From positions 302,561-360,881 of the forward strand of contig DEHD01000025.1 of NCBI GenBank assembly GCA_002351725.1: 58,321 nt of DNA, written 5' to 3'. This stretch comes from Prevotella sp. UBA2809. Lineage in GTDB: Bacteria > Bacteroidota > Bacteroidia > Bacteroidales > Bacteroidaceae. The position numbers were made by a program, and so were the translations under genes. The notes beneath the pieces were generated by a model that was not told the DNA's origin, did not search any database, and saw nothing but the letters and a program-made list of their open reading frames with translations. This document shows, in pieces, positions 16,571 to 26,116 of the stretch. How positions within the stretch are numbered: position 1 is the stretch's first letter; the number at the start of each line of letters is the position of its first letter.

Positions 16571-17596
16571 ATGAAAAGAACCAAAATCCTGCTAAGCGGA
16601 CTATTGCTGGTAAGCACCACGGCGATGATGGCTCAAGGAGCTAAGAACATTCGCATTAACGAGGTGCTGACCAACAATACCGCCAGCATTCAGGATGATT
16701 ACGGACAGAACCACGCATGGATTGAGTTGGAGAACACCTCGTTCACAACTTACAACGTGCGTGGTATGTATTTTACTACAGACAAGTCCGTACTCGATCC
16801 AAAGATGAGCGTTCCTGAGCGTATCAAGCGTATGAGCGTTATCCCAAGCGGTGATACTCGTACTCAGATAGGAGGACGCCAGCACCTGATCTTCTTTTGC
16901 AACTCTAACCCTGCACAGAGTAAGTTGCATCTGTCTCTCAACGTACCCATGTCAGAACCACTCTGGCTGGGATTCTTCAATGGTAACGCCACTGAATTAA
17001 TCGACTCAGTAACCATCCCTGCATTGGCTGCCGACCAGAGTTATGCTCGCATGACGGCCAACACATGGTCTGTAAAATCAGCAGAGAACGTTACACCTGG
17101 TATCGAGAACTTCATCAAGACCGATGAAACAAAGGATGCCAAGCTGAAACGTGAGGATCCATATGGATTCGGTATAACCCTGCTGGCTATGGGTATCGTA
17201 TTCTTCTGTCTGGCCATACTATTCTTATTCTTCTGGATTTTCGGACTCGTTATGCGTAACATCGAGATGGCCAAGAAGGTGGTTAACACCCAGCCTATCA
17301 AGCCTATCACCAAGACCGTTGAGGTTACTCACGACTTGGCTCACGCTACAGGAAACATCCTGCAGGACGGTCTGAAGACCAAGGGTATCGACAAGGAGGT
17401 TTACATCGCCGTTATCTCTATGGCACTCAAGCAGTATCAGGATGATGTACACGATGTAGAAAGCGGTATCATCACCATCAAGGCAAAGGATACTGGATGG
17501 ACTGATGAATCGAACCAGATGACACACTTCTCGAAGCCTGTCATCCCAACATCGCACAATGCTCCAAGGATACCTACAACACCAGAGATTCGTTAA
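16571..17596 (+). CDS. Lamin-tail domain fused to OadG-like Na+ pump subunit
   Basis: The product is 341 residues from ATG 16571. The frame stays open upstream to 16496, but that part overlaps the transporter end and the signal peptide starts at 16571. Residues 1-22 are a signal peptide (ISO-type end TTAMMAQ). Residues of about 24-185 are a lamin-tail domain (RINEVLTNNTASIQDDYGQNHAWIELEN). One strong membrane segment spans about 199-228. After it comes a cytoplasmic OadG-like tail (EVYIAVISMALKQYQ-DVHD) as in oxaloacetate or methylmalonyl-CoA decarboxylase gamma/delta subunits. It should anchor the pump while placing the lamin-tail domain outside the inner membrane. Confidence 0.85.
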   Translation: MKRTKILLSGLLLVSTTAMMAQGAKNIRINEVLTNNTASIQDDYGQNHAWIELENTSFTTYNVRGMYFTTDKSVLDPKMSVPERIKRMSVIPSGDTRTQIGGRQHLIFFCNSNPAQSKLHLSLNVPMSEPLWLGFFNGNATELIDSVTIPALAADQSYARMTANTWSVKSAENVTPGIENFIKTDETKDAKLKREDPYGFGITLLAMGIVFFCLAILFLFFWIFGLVMRNIEMAKKVVNTQPIKPITKTVEVTHDLAHATGNILQDGLKTKGIDKEVYIAVISMALKQYQDDVHDVESGIITIKAKDTGWTDESNQMTHFSKPVIPTSHNAPRIPTTPEIR

Positions 17597-17613
17597 TTTC
17601 AATATTTTAGACT

Positions 17614-18066
17614 ATGAATAAGTATCAATATAAAGTACAAGGCGTAGATTACGACGTAGAGATAGAAGAAGTGGAGGGAAACGTAGCCAAAGTAGTTGTA
17701 AATGGCGTGCGTTTCGATGTTGAGCTGAAGCAGCCCATCAACCCCACAAGTACACTTAAGAAGGTTCACGTAGAGGCTCCCAAAACTGTGGCTCGTCCAG
17801 CTGTTGCTCCTGCTGCAGCCCCCGCAGCCGACAAGCCAATGGCTGCAGGAGCAGGTTCGGCCATCAAGGCTCCACTGCCTGGAACTATCATCGACCTGAA
17901 AGTGAATGTTGGTGACACTGTTAAGCAGGGCGACGTGGTTCTGGTGCTCGAGGCTATGAAGATGCAGAACAACATCGAGTCGGAATACGCAGGCACCGTT
18001 ACATCTATCACCGTTAAACCAGGTGAAAGCGTAATGGAGGGTACTGTCCTCATGACAATCGGTTAA
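17614..18066 (+). CDS. Biotin carrier subunit of a Na+-translocating decarboxylase
   Basis: The product is 150 residues. The C-terminal biotinyl domain (about 80-150) carries the EAMKM site at residues 113-117, with biotinylated Lys116. An Ala/Pro-rich flexible linker (about 58-80) separates it from an N-terminal domain (YDVEIEEVEGNVAKVVVNGVRF). It carries CO2 as carboxybiotin from the carboxyltransferase alpha subunit to the membrane beta subunit. The gap to the upstream OadG-like gene is 17 bases and to the beta subunit 12 bases. Methylmalonyl-CoA specificity is inferred from the nearby mutAB genes. Confidence 0.93.
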   Translation: MNKYQYKVQGVDYDVEIEEVEGNVAKVVVNGVRFDVELKQPINPTSTLKKVHVEAPKTVARPAVAPAAAPAADKPMAAGAGSAIKAPLPGTIIDLKVNVGDTVKQGDVVLVLEAMKMQNNIESEYAGTVTSITVKPGESVMEGTVLMTIG

Positions 18067-18078
18067 AGATTAACGACT

Positions 18079-19236
18079 ATGGATTTAGGACAGTTTATCA
18101 TACAGAACTTTCATGAGTTTCTTACCTATACGGCATTTGCCAATGCGACGGTAGGAAATCTTATCATGATTGCGGTGGGAGCCTTCTTCATCTGGCTTGC
18201 CATCAAGAAAGACTTCGAGCCACTGCTGCTCGTCCCCATCGGACTGGGCATCATTCTGGGTAATATCCCTTTCCGTGCTGATGCAGGATTGGAGATAGGA
18301 CTATACGAGGACAACTCGGTACTGAACATTTTCTATCAAGGTGTTCGTCAAGGTTGGTATCCTCCACTTATTTTCCTTGGTATTGGTGCAATGACCGACT
18401 TTACGGCTCTGCTTGCCAACCCCAAGTTGATGCTAATTGGAGCTTCGGCTCAGTTTGGTATCTTTGGTGCTTATATGGTTGCTCTGGCTATGGGATTCGA
18501 GCCTTCTCAGGCAGCTGGTATTGCCATTATCGGTGGTGCTGATGGTCCTACTGCCATCTTCCTGAGTTCAAAGCTCTCGCCAAACCTGATGGGTGCCATC
18601 GCAGTATGTGCATACTCATATATGGCTCTGGTACCAGTTATCCAGCCATTCATCATGCGACTGCTCACCACTAAGAAGGAGCGCGTTATCAAGATGAAGC
18701 CAGGTCGTGAGGTATCACAGACAGAGCGCATTCTGTTCCCTATCATAGGACTGTTGCTCACTACATTCATCGTACCTTCTGGTCTGCCACTACTGGGTAT
18801 GTTGTTCTTCGGAAATCTGTTGAAGGAGAGTGGCAAGACCACCCGTCTGGCCAAGACTGCTGGTGCTGCACTCAATGATATCGTTGTGATGCTGCTTGGT
18901 CTTACCGTAGGTTGCTCTACTCAGGCCAGCGAGTTCCTCACATTCAATACCATCAAGATTTTCGCCCTTGGTGCAATGGCCTTTATGATTGCTACAGCAT
19001 CGGGAGTATGTTTTGTAAAACTTATGAATCTGTTCCTGCCAGAAAGCAAGAAGCTTAACCCACTTATCGGTAATGCCGGTGTGAGCGCAGTGCCAATGGC
19101 AGCACGTATATCAAACAATTTAGGTCTGGAATACGACCGTCATAACTTCCTGCTGATGCACGCTATGGGTCCAAATGTGGCTGGTGTCATCGGATCGGCT
19201 GTAGCTGCAGGAGCATTATTAGGATTCTTATCATGA
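18079..19236 (+). CDS. oadB: Na+-translocating decarboxylase beta subunit
   Basis: The product is 385 residues. It is an integral membrane protein with about nine segments that decarboxylates carboxybiotin and exports Na+. Family marks include NPKLMLIGASAQFGIFGAY, the GGADGPTAIF loop with the key aspartate, and NAGVSAVPMAARISN near the C-terminus. It is the beta subunit of oxaloacetate or methylmalonyl-CoA decarboxylase; the latter fits the neighbourhood. The alpha subunit is not adjacent as it is in many operons. Its last four bases overlap the start of a regulator gene, which implies translational coupling. Confidence 0.95.
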   Translation: MDLGQFIIQNFHEFLTYTAFANATVGNLIMIAVGAFFIWLAIKKDFEPLLLVPIGLGIILGNIPFRADAGLEIGLYEDNSVLNIFYQGVRQGWYPPLIFLGIGAMTDFTALLANPKLMLIGASAQFGIFGAYMVALAMGFEPSQAAGIAIIGGADGPTAIFLSSKLSPNLMGAIAVCAYSYMALVPVIQPFIMRLLTTKKERVIKMKPGREVSQTERILFPIIGLLLTTFIVPSGLPLLGMLFFGNLLKESGKTTRLAKTAGAALNDIVVMLLGLTVGCSTQASEFLTFNTIKIFALGAMAFMIATASGVCFVKLMNLFLPESKKLNPLIGNAGVSAVPMAARISNNLGLEYDRHNFLLMHAMGPNVAGVIGSAVAAGALLGFLS

Positions 19237-19826
19237 ATATGAGACCCAAGATAGCAATCATCGACCCCAACACCCTCTCGGCGTTGGGGTTGAAGGCTAT
19301 CCTACAAAACGTCATGCCAATCATGACGGTTGACACATACGGATCGTTGTCAGAGTTACAAGCCAACGACCCGGAAAGTTATTTTCACTATTTCACGGCA
19401 ATGGCTGTTGTGCTGGAAGACATGCAATTCTTCTCAGAGCATAAGCGCAAGACAATTGTTCTAACGCTATCGCTCGACACTATGTCGCAGCTATCTGATT
19501 ACAAATGTCTTTGTGTAAATGTGCCAGAGCCAGAATTAGTACGTTCACTATTGATGCTTGAGCAACATGCCCATGGCAAAGGCGAGAACCTGCCTCCTAT
19601 GCCAGAGATTTTGAACAGAAAGATTCTATCTGACAGAGAAATCGAGGTTATGTCGCTGATTGTTCAAGGATACATCAATAAGGAAATAGCCGACAAACTT
19701 AATATAGGTCTGGCTACCGTTATTACCCATCGTAAGAACATAATGGACAAATTGGGTATGAAGAGCGTATCAGCTCTTACAATCTATGCTGTGATGCATG
19801 GATACGTTGATATAAATAAAATATAG
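19233..19826 (+). CDS. LuxR-type transcriptional regulator with a degenerate receiver domain
   Basis: The product is 197 residues. The C-terminal domain (about 131-190) is a clear LuxR/GerE helix-turn-helix (ILSDREIEVMSLIVQGYINKEIADKL, then THRKNIMDKLGM). The N-terminal half resembles a response-regulator receiver (KIAIIDPN, then AVVLED, then KTIVLTLS). Only one acidic residue (D11) is left in the first acidic pocket, and the expected conserved Lys on beta-5 is N96 (CLCVNVP), so ordinary phospho-signalling is doubtful. The ATGA overlap with oadB suggests it is made in step with the Na+ pump. Targets are unknown. Confidence 0.82.
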   Translation: MNMRPKIAIIDPNTLSALGLKAILQNVMPIMTVDTYGSLSELQANDPESYFHYFTAMAVVLEDMQFFSEHKRKTIVLTLSLDTMSQLSDYKCLCVNVPEPELVRSLLMLEQHAHGKGENLPPMPEILNRKILSDREIEVMSLIVQGYINKEIADKLNIGLATVITHRKNIMDKLGMKSVSALTIYAVMHGYVDINKI

Positions 19827-19835
19827 CATACACTT

Positions 19836-21275
19836 ATGAAACCACTAAACAAACAGTTTGCTCCTAAGAGCGTAATGCCTGAGAAGGTGATTCAGTTTGG
19901 CGAAGGAAATTTCCTCCGCGCATTTGTTGATTGGATTATCTGGAATATGGACCAGAAGACCGACTTCAACGGATCGGTTGTTGTTGTACAGCCTATTGAA
20001 AAAGGAATGGTAGACTGTTTGAACGGTCAAGACTGTCTGTACCACGTGAACCTTCAAGGACGTGAGAACGGCAAACCTGTTAATACTATCGAGCGTATTG
20101 ACGTTATCAGCCGCGCGCTGAATCCATATACTCAGAATGCAGCCTTTATGGCATTGGCCGACCAGCCAGAGATTCGCTTCGTAATCTCAAACACTACCGA
20201 AGCGGGTATCGCATTCGACCCATCTTGCAAGCTGGACGATGCTCCAGCAAGCAGCTATCCAGGCAAACTGGTTCAGCTGTTATACCGTCGCTATCAGACT
20301 TTTAATGGCGACACAACCAAAGGACTTATCATCTTCCCATGCGAGTTGATTTTCCTTAATGGTCATGTATTGAAAGATTGTATATACAAATATATAGAAC
20401 TGTGGAAACTTGGCGACGACTTCAAGAAGTGGTTCGAAGAGGCTTGTGGAGTATATGCTACCCTCGTAGACCGTATCGTACCAGGATTCCCACGTAAGGA
20501 TATCGCTGAAATTCAGGAGAAGATTTCTTATCGCGACAACATGGTTGTTCAGGCCGAGAATTTCCACCTGTGGGTAATCGAGGCACCAAGAGAAGTTGCT
20601 AAGGAGTTCCCTGCTGACAAGGCTGGTCTGCACGTACTCTTCGTACCATCAGAGGAGCCATACCACAAGCGTAAGGTAACCCTGCTGAATGGTCCTCACA
20701 CAGTGCTGAGTCCTGTAGCATTCCTGAGTGGCGTCGACATCGTTCGCGATGCTTGCAACCACGAGATTATCGGCCAGTATATCCACAAAGTACAGTTCGA
20801 CGAGTTGATGCAGACTCTCGACCTGCCATTAGACCAGCTCGAGAAGTTTGCTGGCGATGTATTGGAACGTTTCGACAACCCATATGTCGACCATCAGGTA
20901 ACAAGCATTATGCTTAACTCGTTCCCCAAGTTCCAGACTCGCGATCTGCCAGGACTGAAGATTTATCTTGAGCGCAAGGGCGAACTGCCAAAGGGTCTTG
21001 TATTTGGTCTGGCTGCTATTATTACCTATTATAAAGGTGGTAAGCGCGAAGATGGTGTAGAGATTGTGCCTAACGATGACCAGAAGATTATGGAGCTGCT
21101 GAAAGAGCTTTGGGCTACTGGCGATACACAAAAGATAGCCGATGGCGTTCTGGGAGCCGAGTTTATCTGGCAGGAGAATCTGAACAAGATTCCTGGTCTG
21201 AACGACATGGTGAAACAGGATCTCGACCTCATCAATAGCGTTGGTATGCTCGAGGCCGTAAAGAGTATTATTTAA
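19836..21275 (+). CDS. uxaB: Tagaturonate reductase (altronate oxidoreductase)
   Basis: The product is 479 residues, of the mannitol/polyol dehydrogenase superfamily. It reduces tagaturonate to altronate with NADH in galacturonate catabolism. Marks are the N-terminal VIQFGEGNFLRAFVDWIIWNMD nucleotide region, VISNTTEAGIAF, and the PYHKRKVTLLNGPHTVLSPVAF motif with the conserved lysine and histidine of the catalytic site. Length matches the family. It is 9 bases after the regulator and overlaps the uvrA start by one base. No other pectin-degradation gene is nearby, so the grouping looks like operon convenience. Confidence 0.93.
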   Translation: MKPLNKQFAPKSVMPEKVIQFGEGNFLRAFVDWIIWNMDQKTDFNGSVVVVQPIEKGMVDCLNGQDCLYHVNLQGRENGKPVNTIERIDVISRALNPYTQNAAFMALADQPEIRFVISNTTEAGIAFDPSCKLDDAPASSYPGKLVQLLYRRYQTFNGDTTKGLIIFPCELIFLNGHVLKDCIYKYIELWKLGDDFKKWFEEACGVYATLVDRIVPGFPRKDIAEIQEKISYRDNMVVQAENFHLWVIEAPREVAKEFPADKAGLHVLFVPSEEPYHKRKVTLLNGPHTVLSPVAFLSGVDIVRDACNHEIIGQYIHKVQFDELMQTLDLPLDQLEKFAGDVLERFDNPYVDHQVTSIMLNSFPKFQTRDLPGLKIYLERKGELPKGLVFGLAAIITYYKGGKREDGVEIVPNDDQKIMELLKELWATGDTQKIADGVLGAEFIWQENLNKIPGLNDMVKQDLDLINSVGMLEAVKSII

Positions 21276-24070
21276 TGAATGATTCTATAGAGATAAAAGG
21301 GGCAAGAGTCAATAATCTAAAGAATATTGATGTTAAGATTCCCCGTAACCAATTCGTAGTAATTGCCGGAGTCAGTGGCTCCGGCAAATCATCTTTGGCC
21401 TTCGATACTCTGTATGCCGAGGGTCAACGCCGTTATGTAGAGAGTTTGTCGAGTTACGCACGACAGTTCCTTGGCAGGATGAATAAACCTGAGTGCGATT
21501 TTATACGTGGTATACCTCCTGCAATCGCTATTGAGCAGAAGGTAATATCCAGAAATCCACGAAGCACCGTTGGTACAAGTACTGAGATATACGAGTACCT
21601 CAGATTACTTTTTGCCCGCATAGGTCATACCTATTCACCAATCAGTGGATGTGAGGTAAAAAAGCACTCTACAGAGGATGTGGTGCAGAAGATGCTTGAG
21701 TTCTCAAAAGGAACTCGATTTGTGGTTATGGCACCTATCCATCTTCATGAGGGCCGCACTATAGAACAACAACTCAAGACATACCAACTTGAGGGCTACG
21801 CCCGCATATATGTAAAGGGCGACTTCCAGCGTATAGATGAATACCTTGAAGCAGGGAAATACGATGATAGCGAGATTTATCTGGTTATCGATCGTCTTTC
21901 TGTTGATGACACCAAGGATGTCATAGCCCGCCTTGTAGACTCTGCAGAAACAGCTTTCTACGAGGGGCATGGTGAATTAAGACTACTCTTCCCACCAACC
22001 ATTTTCTACGATTTCTCGATGAAGTTCGAGGCTGATGGCATGACATTCGAGGAGCCTTCCGACCAGATGTTCTCATTCAATTCACCAGCAGGAGCATGCC
22101 CCGAGTGTCAAGGCTTCGGACGTATTATCGGCATTGATGAGAAGTTGGTTATTCCAAACACCACCCTTTCTGTCTATGATGGATGTGTGGTATGCTGGCA
22201 TGGCGAAAGAATGAAGGAGTGGAAAGAATGGTTCTGTCGTAATGCTGCGAAAGACGATTTCCCTATCTTTGAGCCATACATGAATCTTAGTCAGAAACAT
22301 AAAGACTGGTTGTGGCACGGACTTCCCTCGGACAAGGGGAAAGAAGAGAAGCCATGTATCGACACCTTTTTTGATATGGTACGCGAGAACCAGTACAAGA
22401 TACAATACAGAGTAATGCTGGCTAGATACAGAGGCAAGACAAACTGTTCAAAGTGTCATGGAACACGTTTGAAGCCAGAGGCCGACTATGTAAAGATTGG
22501 GGGACGAAGCATTACCGATCTTGTTCAGATGCCTGTAATTAAGGTAAAAGAATGGTTTGAACACTTGGAGCTCGACGAGCACGATGCAGAAATCGGAAAG
22601 CGCCTTCTTACTGAGATAAAGAACCGACTCCAGTTCCTGCTTGATGTTGGTCTTGGATATCTTACTCTGAACCGACTTTCAAATACGCTTTCTGGTGGAG
22701 AAAGTCAGCGTATCAACCTTTGTACTTCGTTAGGAAGTTCGCTGGTAGGCTCGCTGTATATCCTCGATGAGCCAAGTATCGGTCTGCACTCAAGAGATAC
22801 CGACCGATTGATTCATGTGCTTAAAGAACTACAGTCATTAGGAAATACAGTAGTTGTTGTTGAACACGACGAAGAGATAATGCGTGCTGCCGACCATCTG
22901 ATAGATATAGGTCCTGATGCTGGACGACTTGGTGGCGAGGTAGTTTTCGATGGTGACGCAAAAGAGGTTAACAAGGCTTCGCTCAAGAAGTGGCCTAAGA
23001 GCTATACTGTGAAATATCTTCTTCATCAAGAGGAGATTCCTGTACCAAAGTCACGTCGTCCCTGGAACAGATTCATCAATATCAAAGGTGCCCGCATGAA
23101 CAACCTTAAGGGTATCGATGTAAAGATTCCACTAAATGTGATGACCGTAGTTACCGGAGTATCTGGTTCAGGAAAATCAAGTCTGATAAAAGGAATCCTC
23201 TACCCTGCCATGCGTCGCCGTATTGGTGAGGCATGTGATGCTCCAGGTGAATATCTGGGTCTTGAAGGCGATATGGATGCAATCAAGCATATAGAGTTTG
23301 TTGATCAGAATCCTATTGGCAAGAGCACACGCTCTAACCCTGCCACATACGTAAAGGCCTATGATGCAATACGCGAGCTCTATGCCGAACAGCCTCTCTC
23401 AAAACAGATGGGATTCACCCCACAATACTTCTCGTTTAATGCCGATGGCGGACGATGCGAAGAATGTAAGGGTGCAGGTGTTATTACTGTAGAGATGCAG
23501 TTCATGGCCGACTTGGTGCTTGAGTGTGAGGCATGTCATGGACACCGTTTTAAGAAAGAGATTCTCGATGTAAACTATCACGGAAAGAATGTTGATGATA
23601 TCCTGAACATGACCATCACCGAGGCTATCGAGTTCTTCAAGGAACATGGCGATGCAACTATCGTAAAGCGTCTGAAGACTCTCGAAGACGTAGGCTTGGG
23701 ATACATAAAACTAGGACAGAACTCGTCTTCGCTCTCTGGTGGAGAAAACCAGCGTGTAAAGCTGGCCTACTTTATCGGACAAGAGAAGCAGGAACCAACG
23801 CTGTTTATTTTCGACGAACCTACCACGGGTCTTCATTTCCACGATATCCAAAGATTACTAAAAGCCTTCGATGCTTTGATAGCAAGAGGCCACTCCATCC
23901 TCATTATCGAGCACAATATGGAGGTGATAAAATGTGCCGACCATGTGATAGACCTTGGTCCAGACGGAGGCGACAAAGGCGGAAGTCTGGTAGTAGCGGG
24001 AACGCCCGAGGAAGTCGCAGCATGCAAGGACAGCCTAACGGGCAAATACCTAAAAGAAAAATTAGAATAA
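21275..24070 (+). CDS. uvrA: Excinuclease ABC subunit A
   Basis: The product is 931 residues, the damage-sensing ATPase of nucleotide excision repair. Two ABC ATPase modules are present, with Walker A motifs GVSGSGKSS at about 32-40 and 628-636 and signature motifs NTLSGGESQRI and SSLSGGENQRV. Zinc-finger cysteine pairs appear as CPECQGFG, CSKCHGTR, CEECKGAG and CEACHGHR. The full set makes it a complete UvrA. Its start overlaps the uxaB stop (TAATG). Whether it is the main UvrA or a second copy cannot be judged here. Confidence 0.97.
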   Translation: MNDSIEIKGARVNNLKNIDVKIPRNQFVVIAGVSGSGKSSLAFDTLYAEGQRRYVESLSSYARQFLGRMNKPECDFIRGIPPAIAIEQKVISRNPRSTVGTSTEIYEYLRLLFARIGHTYSPISGCEVKKHSTEDVVQKMLEFSKGTRFVVMAPIHLHEGRTIEQQLKTYQLEGYARIYVKGDFQRIDEYLEAGKYDDSEIYLVIDRLSVDDTKDVIARLVDSAETAFYEGHGELRLLFPPTIFYDFSMKFEADGMTFEEPSDQMFSFNSPAGACPECQGFGRIIGIDEKLVIPNTTLSVYDGCVVCWHGERMKEWKEWFCRNAAKDDFPIFEPYMNLSQKHKDWLWHGLPSDKGKEEKPCIDTFFDMVRENQYKIQYRVMLARYRGKTNCSKCHGTRLKPEADYVKIGGRSITDLVQMPVIKVKEWFEHLELDEHDAEIGKRLLTEIKNRLQFLLDVGLGYLTLNRLSNTLSGGESQRINLCTSLGSSLVGSLYILDEPSIGLHSRDTDRLIHVLKELQSLGNTVVVVEHDEEIMRAADHLIDIGPDAGRLGGEVVFDGDAKEVNKASLKKWPKSYTVKYLLHQEEIPVPKSRRPWNRFINIKGARMNNLKGIDVKIPLNVMTVVTGVSGSGKSSLIKGILYPAMRRRIGEACDAPGEYLGLEGDMDAIKHIEFVDQNPIGKSTRSNPATYVKAYDAIRELYAEQPLSKQMGFTPQYFSFNADGGRCEECKGAGVITVEMQFMADLVLECEACHGHRFKKEILDVNYHGKNVDDILNMTITEAIEFFKEHGDATIVKRLKTLEDVGLGYIKLGQNSSSLSGGENQRVKLAYFIGQEKQEPTLFIFDEPTTGLHFHDIQRLLKAFDALIARGHSILIIEHNMEVIKCADHVIDLGPDGGDKGGSLVVAGTPEEVAACKDSLTGKYLKEKLE

Positions 24071-24079
24071 GAAGATAAC

Positions 24080-26116
24080 TTGAGATACGACCAACAACTA
24101 ATAAAATTACTACTGACCTTCATGCTTCTCGGCATGACTACCAGTTTATCAGCGACTAATAAAAAAGACTCGCTGATACTTAATCGTATCTTTGAATATC
24201 AAAAGACCCACACCGAGTATATAGATAGTCTTGAAGACCAGGTGTATGCAAAGATCCGCTATCATGTAGACAAGCGCAACTCCATTCTATGGCTCATTCC
24301 GTCGATGTATGTCATGGCTAAAGATCCAAGGGACTATATACGTGAATCGTATAGCAAAGTGCTTTTCAAGAACGCACACGATTACGATATTAACAGCCAA
24401 GTACTCTCGGGCACTATCAGGGGCAATCGTACTGCAATGCCAACATTGTTGGATTACATGACGCCCAACATCTATGATATTGCTCTCTACGATGGACACA
24501 TGCTGTCACCCTTCAACAAATGTAACCGTCGATACTACCGCTACTCCCAGAAGTTGCAGAGCGATGGAACAACCCGTCTTGATTTCCATCCCAAGAACTA
24601 CAATACCCAGCTTCTTAACGGTTATGCCATCGTTGAGACTTCAACAGGCCGCATTATCCGCACCATATTGAATGGCGAGTTCGATATGCTGACCTTCCGC
24701 ACAGAGATTACACAAGGAACGGAAGGCGGACGATCGATTATGCCTTCGCGCTGTACAACAGCTGCCACATTCAGATTTGTAGGTAACAGAATCACAGCCC
24801 TCTTCGATGCCAATTACCACTGCGATAAAACTCTTCCAGATTCCATAACCAATACGTCAAGCAGAGAGTTAATGGATCAAGTCAGACCTACTCAACTCTC
24901 TGAAGCCGACAAGCTGATTTACGAGGCTTACGACATTAAGCATCGTCAGGATTCCTTGGTACAAGCACAAGACACCACACCCAAGAAACAGAGGCTCTTG
25001 AAGAGAATTTTCTGGGATACAATTGGCGATAACCTCATCACACCTATTAGTGCAGAATCCGAGGATGCATCTTTCAGTATGTCGCCAATCATCAATCCGC
25101 TATACCTGAGCTATAGCCACGATAGAGGTGTGCGATACAAGATGCGTTTCCGTTCGCGTTACAGATTCTCTACTTACCGCTATCTCACGCTGAATCCTAC
25201 TTTCGGTTATACCTTCAAGGACCATCAGTTCTACTTCACCGCACCGTTACGAATGACCTATAACCCTAAGCGTAATGGATATGCCGAGATTGTTTTTGGA
25301 AACGGTAACCGTATAAGCAACTCCAGTGTGATGGATGTTATCAACAAGGAGCATCAGGATACTATCAATTTCGATAATACCGACATGGATAAGTTCAAGG
25401 ACCAGATTTTCAGTGTGACCAACAACATCATGCTGTTCGACTGGTTCGACATCGAGACAGGTTTTATCTATCATCGTCGTACAGCTGTAAACAAGGATTT
25501 GATGCGCCAATACGACATGCCCACCGAGTATCGAAGCTTCGCACCTACCATAGGATTCAAGTTTCTGCCATGGCTCAATCGCGGTCCACTCATCTCTATC
25601 GACTACGAACGCGGTATCAAAGGCGTTAACAAGTCCGACCTAGAATACGAACGCTGGGAGGTTGATGCACAATGGAAGAAGAAGATTCCAGGACTCAGGG
25701 TTCTGAACCTGCGAGCTGGCGGAGGACTATATACAAACAAGAAGGACAATCTCTTTGTTGACTTTGCTAATTTCCGCGACGAGAATCTTCCAGAAGGTTG
25801 GGACGATGACTGGAGCGGTAATTTCCAGTTGTTGGGAAGTCGTGTTTATAACGAGTCGGATTATTACATCCGAGGCAATATATCCTACGAGTCGCCCATG
25901 ATGGCAGCAACATGGATTCCTTATTTGGGCAAGTATATCGAGAAAGAGCGCTTCTACCTTAGTGGTGTATTACTTGAGCGCTCACGCCCATACTTCGAAC
26001 TTGGTTATGGTTTCACCAACCGATACATCTCTGTAGGTGCCTTTGCAAGTTTCAAGAACACCCATTTCGAACGAATAGGTGTAGAAGTTGAATTTGAACT
26101 TTTCAGAAGATGGTAA
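24080..26116 (+). CDS. DUF5686-family outer-membrane protein
   Basis: The product is 678 residues. TTG 24080 gives the best signal peptide (RYDQQLIKLLLTFMLLGMTTSLSA); ATG 24122 would cut it short. The N-terminal part is helical and mixed, and a Bacteroidota-specific beta barrel follows (YLSYSHDRGVRYKMRFRSRYRFSTYRYLTLNPTFGYTFKDHQFYF, read in short alternating strands), ending in a phenylalanine/tryptophan-terminated strand (FELFRRW) typical of barrels inserted by BamA. Such proteins are usually TonB-receptor-like or surface proteins without a known role. The stop overlaps the AddA-like start by seven bases. Confidence 0.8.
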   Translation: MRYDQQLIKLLLTFMLLGMTTSLSATNKKDSLILNRIFEYQKTHTEYIDSLEDQVYAKIRYHVDKRNSILWLIPSMYVMAKDPRDYIRESYSKVLFKNAHDYDINSQVLSGTIRGNRTAMPTLLDYMTPNIYDIALYDGHMLSPFNKCNRRYYRYSQKLQSDGTTRLDFHPKNYNTQLLNGYAIVETSTGRIIRTILNGEFDMLTFRTEITQGTEGGRSIMPSRCTTAATFRFVGNRITALFDANYHCDKTLPDSITNTSSRELMDQVRPTQLSEADKLIYEAYDIKHRQDSLVQAQDTTPKKQRLLKRIFWDTIGDNLITPISAESEDASFSMSPIINPLYLSYSHDRGVRYKMRFRSRYRFSTYRYLTLNPTFGYTFKDHQFYFTAPLRMTYNPKRNGYAEIVFGNGNRISNSSVMDVINKEHQDTINFDNTDMDKFKDQIFSVTNNIMLFDWFDIETGFIYHRRTAVNKDLMRQYDMPTEYRSFAPTIGFKFLPWLNRGPLISIDYERGIKGVNKSDLEYERWEVDAQWKKKIPGLRVLNLRAGGGLYTNKKDNLFVDFANFRDENLPEGWDDDWSGNFQLLGSRVYNESDYYIRGNISYESPMMAATWIPYLGKYIEKERFYLSGVLLERSRPYFELGYGFTNRYISVGAFASFKNTHFERIGVEVEFELFRRW

